DNA of 64,000 bases from Diphasiastrum complanatum (Eukaryota > Streptophyta > Lycopodiopsida > Lycopodiales > Lycopodiaceae), in the NCBI GenBank assembly GCA_029204225.1, contig MU832092.1, forward strand, positions 1-64,000, written 5' to 3'. A model generated the notes under the pieces. The model did no database searches. It saw only the letters and a list, made by a program, of their open reading frames with translations, and was not told the origin of the DNA. Shown here one piece after another: positions 43,340-56,689 of the stretch (positions within the stretch are counted from its first letter, which is position 1; each line of letters starts with the position of its first letter). The position numbers were made by a program, and so were the translations under genes.

Positions 43340-45770
43340 TCTTCCATTTTTCAACCATGTCGTCCAACCCCAATTCCAATTCAGATAATCCCGAAGCAAG
43401 CAAGCTTGACATCCAACTATGCAAGCTTGACCTTACAGAGATGCAGACCTGGTACCAGCAGGCGGAGTCCTTCTTCAAGGAAATCGAATTTCAGATCCCT
43501 GTCTTGATAGGTTATCAAAGCCCCTATCTTGTACACATGGCATATGCCAATTATCATCCCATAGCAAGATCATGTTAGATCATAGTTCCCCCTATCAGGA
43601 ATTATGTCTATAATGTATCCTTTGCGGTAGCTGACTTCCCACGAGGGCCAAACACTGTCATAAGGACACTCCAGAAGATAGAGCAAACGGCATATTTCAA
43701 ATATATTGATCCCTCTATGACCAAGTGGAAGAACAAGGATGGGTACAGGCTGGAAGCCATCAACGACAAACAACTTCAAGCAGCATGTGCATATCTCACC
43801 AGATGCACACAGAAGCCTCGAATGAAAGTGTTGAGGGTACTCATGTCTCTGTTTCACATGATGACAGATTCACGACTGCATGCCTAGAACCTCTATGATT
43901 GGGCACAGTTTGCTTCGAATTATCTTCATGAGTGCATTAAGCACAAGCAGCCTATCACGATATTAGGATATCTGTTGACAGATATCACTCTGCATCAAGT
44001 ACAAAATGGGCCAAAGCTCCAACAACAACTACAGCTTGCGGACAAGGCATGGGACATTTCCATTGAACACAAGAAGCCCAAGCGTACAAGGACAACTTCA
44101 CCATCGAGGTCTCAGGCCAAACGAGTCAACACCAGTATCATCCCTCTGGTACACAAGCCAAGAAGCCCACCCCAGAATCCACAAGCAGCTGCAACCTCCG
44201 GAGCTCAACATGCAGATACCTCAAGGGCTTAGTTGCCAGGTACACGGCAACAACGAAGACAAGCGAAGCTTCAAGCTGGGAGCAAATCACTGGTGGGATC
44301 AGTTTCACATGGTTCCACATCAGATGGTGACAGCTTGTCCACAACATCACAACAACACTCGTCACCCTCACATGTCATCGACGGGGGTGATGGAGCAACT
44401 ACATCTACACTGGCACCTAACACGACAGTACCTCAAGTCCCAAGTCAACCAGATGAGGCCACCACCCCACCCACACTGATTACAATGCCAACCCCACCAA
44501 CATCACCACTGGCACAAGTTTTGGGGTGGGGGAGGAGTGGGAATATCCAGTCCCCAAGACACGGGAGCAGCCCAACAGTCACAAGATCAACAATCACAGG
44601 CCCATCAAGTTCACATATTGGACACATCTCAATATTTTGATGTTGCGGACCTGATGGAGATAAGCGAGGACGAACCAGAAAAGGAGATGCAGCCAGGAAG
44701 AAGTCAGACACCTCCACCTCCACCTCTACCTCCACCTCCATCTTCAGCTCTAACACCACGCCTATTTTTTGGTTTAGCCTCACCATCCCACACCCCAGAT
44801 CAGTACCCAACCCTCTCTAACCCTGAAAAGCTCACTGAAACAGCCAAACGCGCAATTATTGGCCTATCCGAAATGAGCTACCACATGCATTGGTTGGTGA
44901 GCCAACATCAAGTTCTAGAGAGCAAGGTCCAACATCAAGACCAAGAGATTGCGCGATATCAAAGGATGGCCAAAGAAAAGAAAAAAGAAACAGTAGAAAG
45001 CAGATCCGTGATGGCAGGGCAGAAAACCACCTTGGAAGAGGTCCAGCAGCAACTGAAGCACCAGATGGTCCAAATCGACCACGTACGAGACGGATCGTCA
45101 GGTGCAATGATAGTTAATGCTCCGCCAGTCAAGCCCGAGGACATTCAAATCCGGGCCCCACAGGCCTCAGCCATCCGGATGGAGAAATACATAAGGCTGA
45201 TCCAAGAGCGAGAGGCCGATAAAAAGAATTTTGAAAACATTGTGGCGAAACAAGAGAAGATCATCCTGGAGTCCCAGAAGTAGTTGGAAGAAACAACGAA
45301 GGCCCTACAGCAAGTCTTGGACAAGGTAAACCAATTATGGGACACGACGTGCAAGGCCCAAGCAGGTGCTCATGTAACGAAGCCACGGGACGATGATGGG
45401 AATGATGGACCAAGGAATCAGGACGGACAAACCCACCGATCAGACGGTAGCTTAGGATTGGGTGGCCAGAGAGCCAGTGCTGCTTCCATGAGCTTTCTCC
45501 AACCCCCTCCCACCTTTAACCCTTCCTCCTACTCCGCATTTAATTTCTCTGAAACATTCATTCCAACTTACCCAATTCTTCCATCTCCCCTTTTTTCATC
45601 ACCTCTTAGTCAAATAATGGGCCCATCAAAAGGTCCAGCTGACACCCACAAAGCCTGACGGGATGAGTTCCTCCAACAACTCCACTCCCCAAGTGCTGCG
45701 TATAACTTATTATTTCCGCCGTCTCCTAAACCGTTCACTCCTGCCCGAATCGTGCATACCTGCATCACCT
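43340..45770 (+). pseudogene. Long unknown ORF of element J, about 800 codons, with stops
   Basis: One frame runs from about 43340 through TAG stops at 43576, 43864 and 44230 to about 44600, then a frameshift to the frame 44537-45283, a TAG at 45281 and a TGA at 45656, ending near 45770. Part 1 (43.4-44.0 kb) looks folded: LDLTEMQTWYQQAESFFKEI, VADFPRGPNTVIRTLQKIE, AACAYLTRCTQKPRMKVLRV. Part 2 is Ser/Thr/Pro/Gln-rich and includes TPPPPPLPPPPSS. Part 3 (44.9-45.35 kb) is a charged coiled coil (YQRMAKEKKKETVE, LEEVQQQLKHQMVQ) with KPEDIQIRAPQASA, shared with H. No known domain was recognised. It might be a structural or accessory retroelement protein. Confidence 0.6.
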
Positions 45771-45774
45771 TGAC

Positions 45775-46265
45775 GCTCTGATACCAAGTTAAAATTCTGT
45801 TAGGATCTAGTGCAGTATGCAAATCGCATCACACAATCACCATAGCCACTCCTCACAAGCTCTCAAAGATGGCACAACAAAAGTTAAGTCTATTATGAAG
45901 AAACACTGTACATATAGCAAAGCCCCAAACTGCATGGGCTCAACAGGTGTCACTAAACTGGCCTACCACCTGCCAAACTAGAGTTAGGCCCAATATGGCC
46001 ACATATACTGACAAACCCAGGACATGCCCCTGAGTATAGCATAATGAACTCAAAATCACTATACAGGCTAACTTCTTCCTACGTGTGGCTACCCGGCTAA
46101 CCCAAGTAGCCGTCTACTGGATCAGTCCCCGATAAATATATCCTAACAGGTCACGTCCCGATCACAACCATATATAGTAAACCAAATAAATTGTACAATA
46201 ATTACATCATCACATTTAGAGCTTACATAAAATGTATATCAGATTAACTCTGATTTCTAACTCTG
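45775..46265 (-). repeat. K-type copia LTR with PBS
   Basis: GCTCTGATACCA at 45775-45786 is the complement of the tRNA-Met PBS. After the spacer AGTTAAAATTC the LTR begins TGTTAGGATC (45798) and runs to about 46265 by similarity with 59812-60225. Compared with that copy it has extra sequence near 46110-46155 ending ATATCCTAACA. Internal sequence that should lie to the left is replaced by element J, so only LTR plus PBS remains. Confidence 0.75.
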
Positions 46266-46329
46266 CCATGTGGGCATATGGACACCATTACCATCTTGAG
46301 AGAGTTGACAACAAGCAACATACATATGA

Positions 46330-47070
46330 TTGAGGTATAAGGCCAACTTTCAACAAGAGAGTCGTTCTAGTGCGAGGGACCCTAATGTCATTTCGGGTGA
46401 CCTAGACTATGTCAGCACATTGCAACATATTTATGAAGTCGATTACGAGACTAACGACAAATACTTTATTTTTGATGTAAAATGGTTTAAGGTCATCTAT
46501 CGTGAAAGCATCGCCACGATTGGAAATGATAACTCAAAGTTTTTTCAAATCGACTCAACAAAATGTATATTGATGGACTCTCATGACACTTTAGTATTGA
46601 CACGACATTGAGAACAAGTGAGACTCTAAAATTTCAATGTCATTAATATTCGCAATCCAATTATTTATGTATCAATCTTATAAAACTAACTTAATTTTTT
46701 TTAATTCTTTGGCAGATTATATTCCATCCAGATCGAATAGACCCAAGATGGTGGTATGTGATCCAACTTAATGCAAGAAAACGATGAGTGTTTGAAGGAA
46801 AAGATATTGTTGAATTGGATACACATGACGAACCACCACCCAATTTTGGCGACATTTTGAAAGAACCTGAACCACTCATCCAAACTCGAAATGATGTCGA
46901 AATGATGGGAGAAGAAAGTACAAATGAAAATGATGAGATTCCTACGATCGTACAAGACCAAATTGGGGGTGATTTGAGGCCCCCACGTTTGGATGAGATA
47001 GAATTAGAAGAAGAGGAGATTGAATATGAGGGTAACTCACATCATGAAAGAGACACGATCGGAAATTTAC
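46330..47070 (+). pseudogene. CACTA (En/Spm) transposase C-terminal fragment, DUF4216-like
   Basis: Exon frame 46330-46617 reads SGDLDYVSTLQHIYEVDYET and YFIFDVKWFKVIYRES, typical of the DUF4216 region that follows the TNP2-type transposase in plant CACTA elements. A TGA lies at 46609. A GT-AG intron at 46618-46715 (98 bp, in phase) joins it to IIFHPDRIDPRWWYVIQLNA, the end of the same domain. A TGA follows and then an acidic tail (LDEIELEEEEIEYEGN) to about 47070. The transposase core upstream is absent, being cut at the K-type LTR. The CACTA termini were not found. Confidence 0.75.
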
Positions 47071-47700
47071 TATTATACCTAAAAATTTTATATTCATCGC
47101 AATATTTTTTATGTATATTTTTATCGATAGAATTGAATGTGATAATTATAATACCCGAACCTTGCGGTTATGTCCTATTTCAGAATGTCACCACATATTC
47201 CCTCCCTGCGACGTGTAGGTTTTTCCATGCAAGTTGGAAAGATAAAAACCTCGTCTTTAACAAAAGAAAAGTAAGGGCTACACGCCTTCCTAGGATTGGG
47301 GATTTTAATTATCTACATTTCACCTTTGCATATTAATTAATTGCTAGTGTATGCGATAAAATACGATATTGCTTTGAACAAAATGAAAATTATGAATTAC
47401 ATTTAATTTCTTACTATGTTAGATAACGTATTCTAATAATAAAACAAATTGAAACAACACAAACTCCCAGGTAAACTCACTCGAAGCTTCACTCGAAGCT
47501 TAAGTGCAAACGTGCAATTGCTCGCTCTTTAAACGCTTGCTCTCTTTTTTTTGAATATTTTTGTCACATGCACAAGCAATTAAAAAATAACACTATATTA
47601 CATAATTGAACCATTATTATAAGCAAATTCAAACATACAATTACCATCAAACACTATCTAGTCATCTACTACTATAAATCTTAATCAAAACACACACACA
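47071..47700. other. Unassigned AT-rich DNA
   Basis: A 182-codon frame entering from the CACTA fragment (to 47336) loses any family pattern after about 47080. The rest has no gene. Confidence 0.4.
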
Positions 47701-47708
47701 CATACACA

Positions 47709-47792
<84 letters not shown>

Positions 47793-47865
47793 ATCCAATA
47801 TAAATTCTATCAAACACTATTTATTTATCTATCACTCTTAAATACCCTAAACTAATGCATAATAC

Positions 47866-47953
<88 letters not shown>

Positions 47954-48365
47954 TTAAATTATGCAAAACACAACATATACACGCTTCCTATCTCCCCCTC
48001 CCCCTCTCTCTTTCTCTCTCTCAAATCTTAAATCTTAAATTAATGTAAAATGCTAAACACACACACACATCTTTTTTTTCTCTTTTTTTTTTTTTTTCTC
48101 TCTCTCTCACACACATTATAAATTTAAGAATCTATTACTACCCAACACTATCTATATCTATTTGTCTATTAACTTAAATTGTAGATCAATGCAAATTTCA
48201 AAACACATACACATCCTCTCAAACACACATACACTATCTTAAATAATTCTAACAATATATTAATAACAATATTTATAATTTTATATCAAACACTATTTAT
48301 TTATCTATCACTCTTAAATACCCTAAACTAATGCATAATACAAAACACACACACACACACACACA

Positions 48366-48453
<88 letters not shown>

Positions 48454-48639
48454 ACTTTATCTTTCTTAAAAAGACTCCAAAATCTTTCAATATCTTCAAC
48501 TATACATGTACACTTCACTCTTCTCCTCCTTTCTCTCTCACAAATTACAAATCTAATAATCCTAAATCTACTATCCTAAATAATACTAATAATCTATTAC
48601 AAGACCATTCAAAACCATTTTAAATCAATGCAAAATCTA

Positions 48640-48680
<41 letters not shown>

Positions 48681-48700
48681 CTCTCTCTCTCTCTCTCCAT
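47701..48700. repeat. Microsatellite cluster, (AC)n and (TC)n
   Basis: (TC)n at 47712-47789; (AC)n 47869-47901 with (TC)n 47902-47950; mixed T/TC/AC tracts 48056-48115; (AC)n 48345-48367 with (TC)n 48369-48450; (AC)n 48643-48678 with (CT)n 48681-48697. A unique stretch starting CAAACACTATTTATTTATCT precedes two of the compound arrays, at 47811 and 48287. Open frames across these arrays are repeat translations. Confidence 0.95.
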
Positions 48701-49379
48701 CTCTTTTTATCTTTCACACTCTCTATCTCCTCTTAAAACAAACAAACAAACATCAACCTCAAACAAACAAACAAAAAGCAAAACAAACAAAAATCAAGCA
48801 GCAACCTCAAACAATGATCTTCAAGCACCTTCAAGCACTGATCTTCAAGCCCTCAAGCACTGATCGCCCTCAATCGCTCCAAAGACGCTCAAATCTGCAA
48901 AAGACAAAGTGAAAGAGAAGGCGCTGGATTGCGCGAATTGGAAGATTGAAACAAACATCGAAATCCGGCGGCCTCCAAACACGTCAAAATCCGATGTTTG
49001 TGCCCATTCAGACCCGAATAAATGTGCTAGATGTCGTGGATAGGCTTTTTGGCTTACCGATGTGGACGTCGAAATCCGACACACGTCGGATTCTGACATT
49101 CACGTCGGATTACCTTTTTTTTTTTTTTTAAATTTTGTGACAGGTCATATCCACGTCTGCAAATCTGACATGTCGGACTCCGACTTGCCTTTGAAAAATT
49201 GGTTGCCGCCCATATTTCCTGATCGTCGGACTCTGATTTTCGGATTTTTTACTGGAACGTCGGATTCGACGTGTTGGATTGCGACGGATTATGAAATTTT
49301 CAAGCATACGTCAGACGCGGACGTCGAAATTTGCGCGATATGTTATTGTGGAGGACATCAAGGCAAAGGCAACAACCTT
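48701..49379 (+). repeat. Sequence rich in GTCGGATT motifs
   Basis: From about 48960 to 49330, words such as ACGTCGGATT, CATGTCGGACTCCGACT and GACGTCGAAATCCGAC recur in both orientations. Nothing else is supported between 48700 and 49380. The 106-codon frame at 49062 translates these repeats and then enters copia sequence. Confidence 0.55.
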
Positions 49380-50930
49380 TGAGAATCACATATTATGAGA
49401 ATGGTAAGCAAGTTGTTGGTGGTACAAACTATGCTTTACTAACCTCTTTTAATGAACCTACATATGTAGATGAAACAAGAAAAAAAGACGAGTGGATCCA
49501 AGCAATGGATCTTGAGAATGAAACTCTTATGAAGAATGACACATGGAGATTGGTGGAACTTCAAAAGGACAAGAAGGCTATTGGATGAAAGAGGACCCTC
49601 AAAGTAAAGAAAAATCAAGATTGATTCATCAACAAGTACAAAGCAAGGTTGGTGAAAAAGGATATGCACAAGAGTATGGAATTGATTATGATGAGACCTT
49701 TGCACTCGTGGCAAAGATGGTGAGCATTAGAGTCATTATTTCACTTGCTACACTTTTTGGATGGGATCTATGGCAATTGAATATCACAAATGCATTCTTG
49801 AATGGTGATTTTGAGGAAGAGGTGTTTATGGAGAAACCCGAGGGCTTCATTTCACATGGCAAGCCTAATCATGTGTGTTTTCTACAAAAGAGTTTGTATG
49901 GACTTAAGTAAGCACCAAGGAGCTGGTATGCTAAGGTTAACATCTTTCTACTTTCTCAAAAATTTCAAGATGAGTGAGTATGATCATTCACTTAAATATA
50001 GATTTGTTGGAAATGATGTTACCATTCTTCTAGTCTATGTGGATGATATCATTTTGAGTGGAGGCAACAATCAAGATATTGATGATATCAAGATGGGACT
50101 AAGAAAAGAGTTTAATGTGCATGATATTGGTATTTTAAATCATATCTTGGGAATAGAGGTATTTAGGACTTCTCAATCTACCTTCATTTGTCAAGAGAAG
50201 TATGCCAATTCTATTCTAAAAAGTTTCATATGGTAGATGCTAAATCTTGTGATACACCAATGGAGTCAAATGTAAAGCTCACTATAAGAGGTAATGAAAG
50301 ATCCTTCGAGGACATTACTCTCTATAGGAAGCTATTTGGTTCACTTATATATCTAACCATCAAAAGACATGATCTTAGCTATTGTGCTAGTAGATTAAGT
50401 CAATTTATGCATGATCCTAGTGTGGAGCATTGGAAGCTAGGCAAGAGAGTATTGAGGTACATCTCGGGTTCTAGAGACTTTGGCATTGTTTATGGAGAAT
50501 CATCACCTAACTTGTATGGATTTTCAGATTTGGACTTTGCTGGAAATCAAATGGATAGGAAATTCATAAGTGCACATGCTATTTTCATAGGTGATGGAGC
50601 TATCTCATGGATGTCGAAGAAACAAGGAACAATCTCATTATCTTCTAGTGAGGCTGAGTACAAAGCCTTGACTTCATGTACAAAGGAGATGCTTGGGATC
50701 AAAAAGGATGGTAATGGATTTTCACTTTCTCGATTTTTCAGAGATTCCAATCATCTTTTCTGATAAGCTTTCAAACCAAAGATTGGCAAGCAATCCTATT
50801 TTTCATGCAAGGAGCAAGCATATTGAAGTGGCTTATCATTTTGTGAGAGAACAATTCATGGCAAAGGTAAACATGTCTCATCAAGGGAGTGTGTGGCTGA
50901 TATCTTCACCAAAGCATTGAGAAAAGACTT
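49380..50930 (+). pseudogene. Copia reverse transcriptase and RNase H (element R)
   Basis: The order is well kept: RT start NYALLTSFNEPTYVDE and EWIQAMDLENETLMKNDTWR (49420-49555), YAQEYGIDYDETFALVAKMV, NITNAFLNGDFEEEVFMEKP, LQKSLYGLK with a TAA, LLVYVDDIILSGG (catalytic YVDD, about 50033), HDIGILNHILGIEV, then RNase H GFSDLDFAGNQMDR (about 50518), ISLSSSEAEYKALTS (about 50632) and FHARSKHIEVAYHFVREQ (50800-50855). Frameshifts occur near 49.58, 49.97, 50.21 and 50.7 kb, plus a few stops. The end TKALRKDLF is present but no polypurine tract or LTR follows. The upstream integrase is missing. Confidence 0.9.
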
Positions 50931-51039
50931 GTTTATAATTTTATTTTTGTCTTTTATTTTTATTTTTTAAATACTGTCTTTTTAAAAAAAAATCAAACAA
51001 AATTGTAAAACAACAAAAGTAAAAATGATTAGGTCTTCG

Positions 51040-51980
51040 ATCACACTGGTAGATATTGCTATCAAAACTTTCATAATCGGCTGCCATTTACAAGGGTATC
51101 AAATCTTTTACCATCCAGGTGTTCCAAGATCACTGCTTTGCAAGATAATATATCTTTAGCTCTATATGGTCCTTCACTTTTGAATTTCAATTTTCCTTTG
51201 ATCAATTTTGTCTTGTACATCAAAGATAGATCTCCTTACTTCAGATCTTTCTTATGTAAATGACGATCATGCCATGCCTTGCGATGAGCTTTCTTTGCTG
51301 CTATTGCATGGATTGCCATCAATCTGGTCTCACGAAGTTTATGCAAAGCTTCATGACGTAGTTGTAAGGATCTAGAATCATCTAACCGTTCGGTTGTTGC
51401 TATGCGTAAATATGGTATTAAATTCGATCGACATAACTGCATCTTGACCATAGAAGATTGAAATGGTGTCTGATTCGTACCAACTTTATAAGCTATTTTG
51501 AATGCCCATAATGCTGCATGAAGTTTATGTTCCCAATCAAGATGACTTGCTTCCATTGTCTTTGTCATAATACTGCAAAGAATCTTATTGGAAGATTCAG
51601 CTTGTCCATTACCCCTCGGATAATACAGAGTACTAAATTGATGAATAACAAAAAAGTCCTCCAATGGACACTTTATTGTTCCATTGACAAAATGTGTTCC
51701 ACAATCACTCATGATCTCAACAAGACAACCAAATTTAACAATGATATTCTCATATAAAAACTTATTCATAGTCTTTGCATCAGCAACACAAACTACTCTT
51801 GCTTCGAGCCACTTGGTCATATAATTTATCGCTACAATAATATATCTAACTTGAGTACCTCTTGTCGCAGGATGAATAGGACCAACATAATCAAGTCCCC
51901 ATTTTTCAAATGGTACGTGCCAAAATCGGATGTAAAGGCTCATAGTTTTGCTTTGTTGGGCGACGTGCTCATTCATACAT
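51040..51980 (-). pseudogene. Gypsy integrase (element S)
   Basis: The 246-codon minus frame (51236-51976) holds the rve core: FEKWGLDYVGPIHP (first Asp), IIVAINYMTKWLEARVV, IMSDCGTHFVNGTI (second Asp), YYPRGNGQAESSNKIL (Glu), so the D-D-E triad is intact. Then come LHAALWAFKIAYKVGTNQTP and RHEALHKLRETRLMAIHAIA. The C-terminal part continues in another frame to about 51040 with VILEHLDGKRFDT-type sequence, similar to element Q. The HHCC zinc finger upstream and RT are missing. Confidence 0.9.
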
Positions 51981-52202
51981 CACATGAATGAATATATTTC
52001 TATGTATCTTTATGAAGTGTAGGCCACCAACATTTTGATTGCAAAATTTTTCGAACAATAATATAGGATGAAAAATGTGTTCATGACATGAAAAGAAAAA
52101 GTGGGTAAAATTTATCATTTCTCTCTCTCATGGTCGGACATAATCATGCCAAATCTTTTTCTTATGCTTGTTGGAGAAAAATCTGACGATTGAGATCAGA
52201 CA

Positions 52203-52485
52203 TACATCTTCTTCTAGTATGTTTCTAGAGGTCTTGCCATTGTTTGTACAACTACGTATACTCACTTATGAGCAACGGAAAAAAATCTGGTTACGGATCC
52301 TGAAAGACTAGAAAATCACATTAATTTTGTTCAACATTTGCTTGATCAAAAGGACAAGTATGATAAGGTGATACGGCTCTCTTTCAAGAATGATATCACT
52401 TTTCAGAATGCTTTGTCTGCTGCTATGAAATCTTTTGTGAATTAGAGTAAATGGGCAGCTAAATCTATTTCCAATCACATTGCAA
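52203..52485 (+). pseudogene. Cullin-like fragment (CUL3 type), with stops
   Basis: A plus frame reads TYIFF, stop, YVSRGLAIV, a TGA at 52269, then ATEKNLVTDPERL, INFVQHLLDQKDKYDKVIRL, SFKNDITFQNALSAAMKSFV and a stop (TAG, about 52443). Plant cullin-3 has closely similar segments in this order (RVPRGL..., LVTDPERL, FVQRLLDEKDKYD, FNNDKTFQNAL) in its N-terminal repeat region, judged from memory. Cullin-3 is the scaffold of BTB-domain ubiquitin ligases. Only about 90 codons are recognisable, with three stops, so it is a dead fragment: old pseudogene, host exon relic or retroelement capture. Gypsy S lies 0.2 kb to the left on the other strand. Confidence 0.65.
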
Positions 52486-54422
52486 TCATTTGCCTGAATG
52501 TGATGTATTCAGATTATGAACTATTTGCATTTATTTCAAATTGTGCTAGGTCTATGGTAATGTGCAATGTCACTTAGTGTAGTTAAAATTTTGTTCCTGC
52601 CAATTTCAGAATCATTGTTTGGCCATGCAGGACTAGACAACGGAGGTGTTGCTACAAAGTCCACAAAGGGAGCACCTCCAATCAACAACAATGAGCCAAT
52701 CCCAGGGTAGACACCGAGGACTCCATTTGCAAGGATGGGCCAAGCAGCGCAAGGCAAGGAGGAGAGCTCAACGCCTCTTAGGAGGGCGACGTGAGTACGG
52801 TGAGACTATTAAAAAACCTGGTAAATGTGTTTGAATCTCAAAGTGAACATCGAACTGAACATTTCATTCAATTTGAATCCACAAGAGAGAGGCATGACAA
52901 ATTACGTGGAGAGTTGCAAAATGAACATGTAGAGTGAGCATGTTTGCATAATGAAAATCTTGAGCACGACAGCCAGCAGGAAATTGCTAGAAAGTCCATT
53001 GTAGCTATTCCTCAACAACGTTACTGCTGCTTTGGCCATGCTTGGTGCTAACCGGCGTCCTCCATCCACTTGAATTGGTAATCCATAATCCGAACCATGG
53101 CAATACGCTATTTGTAGCCAATGGCCTACAAATTTATGCAATAAGTTTATGGTAGAAGTTAGTGCAAGCAACACATTTTTCTGGTTTAGAGCCTAAAATG
53201 TATTTGAACTCTTTGGTGCACTTTTGTGTGAGATTCGGCCATTGAACACAACCATGTTCTTTAGTCTAGCATGTGGTTGTACTCATGTGCTGTACTCTAT
53301 GACGTACTTGATGGTAATGTTATTGGTTCTTTGCAAAGTTGCACATTATGTCCGAGTGGTAATGAAATTGTGACAATAAGCACTTTCTGTGTGTAAGTAA
53401 ATCCACAACAAGCTAAGTATCAAGGTTATAAAGTAGTTTATGTAAGGTCATTGGACAATAACAATGTGAACCAATAACACTCAAATGTGACAATTTCAAC
53501 AGCATAACACTGTGTGAGAATCTACCGCATCATCAAATGCCTATGAGCTCTTTGTAAAACATTCACATACCAAATCCACTCAATTATCACCACAAATTTT
53601 CAATAATCGGCCTAGATTGATAGCTGCTCCGTCAACCTTAGTTTTTGATTCTTTGAATTCATCTTGAATTCGATTGTAGTAACAGTCTTCTCCCCCACCT
53701 CACACAAACCCACTTGACTCTTTGCAAAGATGGAGAAGGAACACCATCACAAGAGAGTAGCCTCACAATCTCCTCTCTTGAATTCACCTAATTCTCTTGG
53801 ATTCACCTAATGGGATTGATTCCACATATTAGCGACTCCTCACACACTCTATGCGGACATTTTTAACAATATAAGAGGCACCAACACTTTGCCGGACTAC
53901 ACAAAACAAAAAATAGTTTATAACAAGGCCACATAGCTATTTAAAGCTAGTGGTATAGTCCTTTGTTATTAAACTTAAAATACTAGTGGAGAAATGGTGC
54001 CCATGAGCCTTACCATGTGGGAGGTCAAATTTGGAGTCTCATCCTTTGCAAAGGTTGTCAAGCCTCTTGTCATTTCAAAGAAATGGCCCATAAATTATAT
54101 TTATGGCCCACTCATATGCTTACAACAATAGTTATGCTTTGTTTTCCATTTATTTGTCATGATTAGTTGACCTCTAGGTCTTCAATCACTTTTTCACTAC
54201 CCCATGGACTTTGTCCTCACCCCATAGTTTCACCATTCTCATTTAGTTGGGTGTATATTGCCTCATCTTTGACTAGTAATTGTTAGGCACTTTTCAGCCG
54301 ATTTTTCAAACCCACAATAAGGTTGCTTTGTTAGTTTATAAGTTGCTTATTGGCCATAGCCTTTCTTTGTGCCTAAAATCCTTGTTGACATGTGTCTATC
54401 AACCTTGCATTCATGGCATTTT

Positions 54423-54424
<2 letters not shown>
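52486..54424. other. No supported gene
   Basis: Only chance frames (minus 52536-52757 and 52902-53174; plus 52646-52834) were found. A GC-richer patch at 52.60-52.80 kb has a frame with QRKARRRAQRLLGGRREYGE but no recognised domain. No LTR pairs were noticed. Confidence 0.4.

Positions 54425-54489
<65 letters not shown>
54425..54489. repeat. (CT)n microsatellite
   Basis: An uninterrupted CT run of about 32 units lies inside a 121-codon chance frame. Confidence 0.95.

Positions 54490-56689
<2,200 letters not shown>

Larger units (their letters stand above)
38661..45770 (+). mobile_element. H-family element J, 5' part, no pol
   Basis: Order: LTR (38661-39760), PBS, leader with a repeat array, gag (40.9-42.85 kb), second repeat array, then a long unknown ORF up to about 45770, where a K-type LTR begins. 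No protease, RT, RNase H or integrase motif was seen in these 7 kb. The same set (array leader, gag, distal coiled-coil ORF) occurs in H. I infer a family of large non-autonomous gypsy-derived elements. The 3' LTR is not in the window. Confidence 0.7.

Noticed and set aside
45775-45786. GCTCTGATACCA sites as parts of tRNA genes
   Set aside because: They are retrotransposon primer-binding sites (complement of a tRNA 3' end) next to LTRs; no cloverleaf surrounds them. No tRNA or rRNA gene was found in the window.
48297-48579. Open frames on both strands across the CT/AG array (SLSLSL and RERERE peptides)
   Set aside because: A dinucleotide repeat has no stop codon in these frames; they are translations of a microsatellite, not genes.
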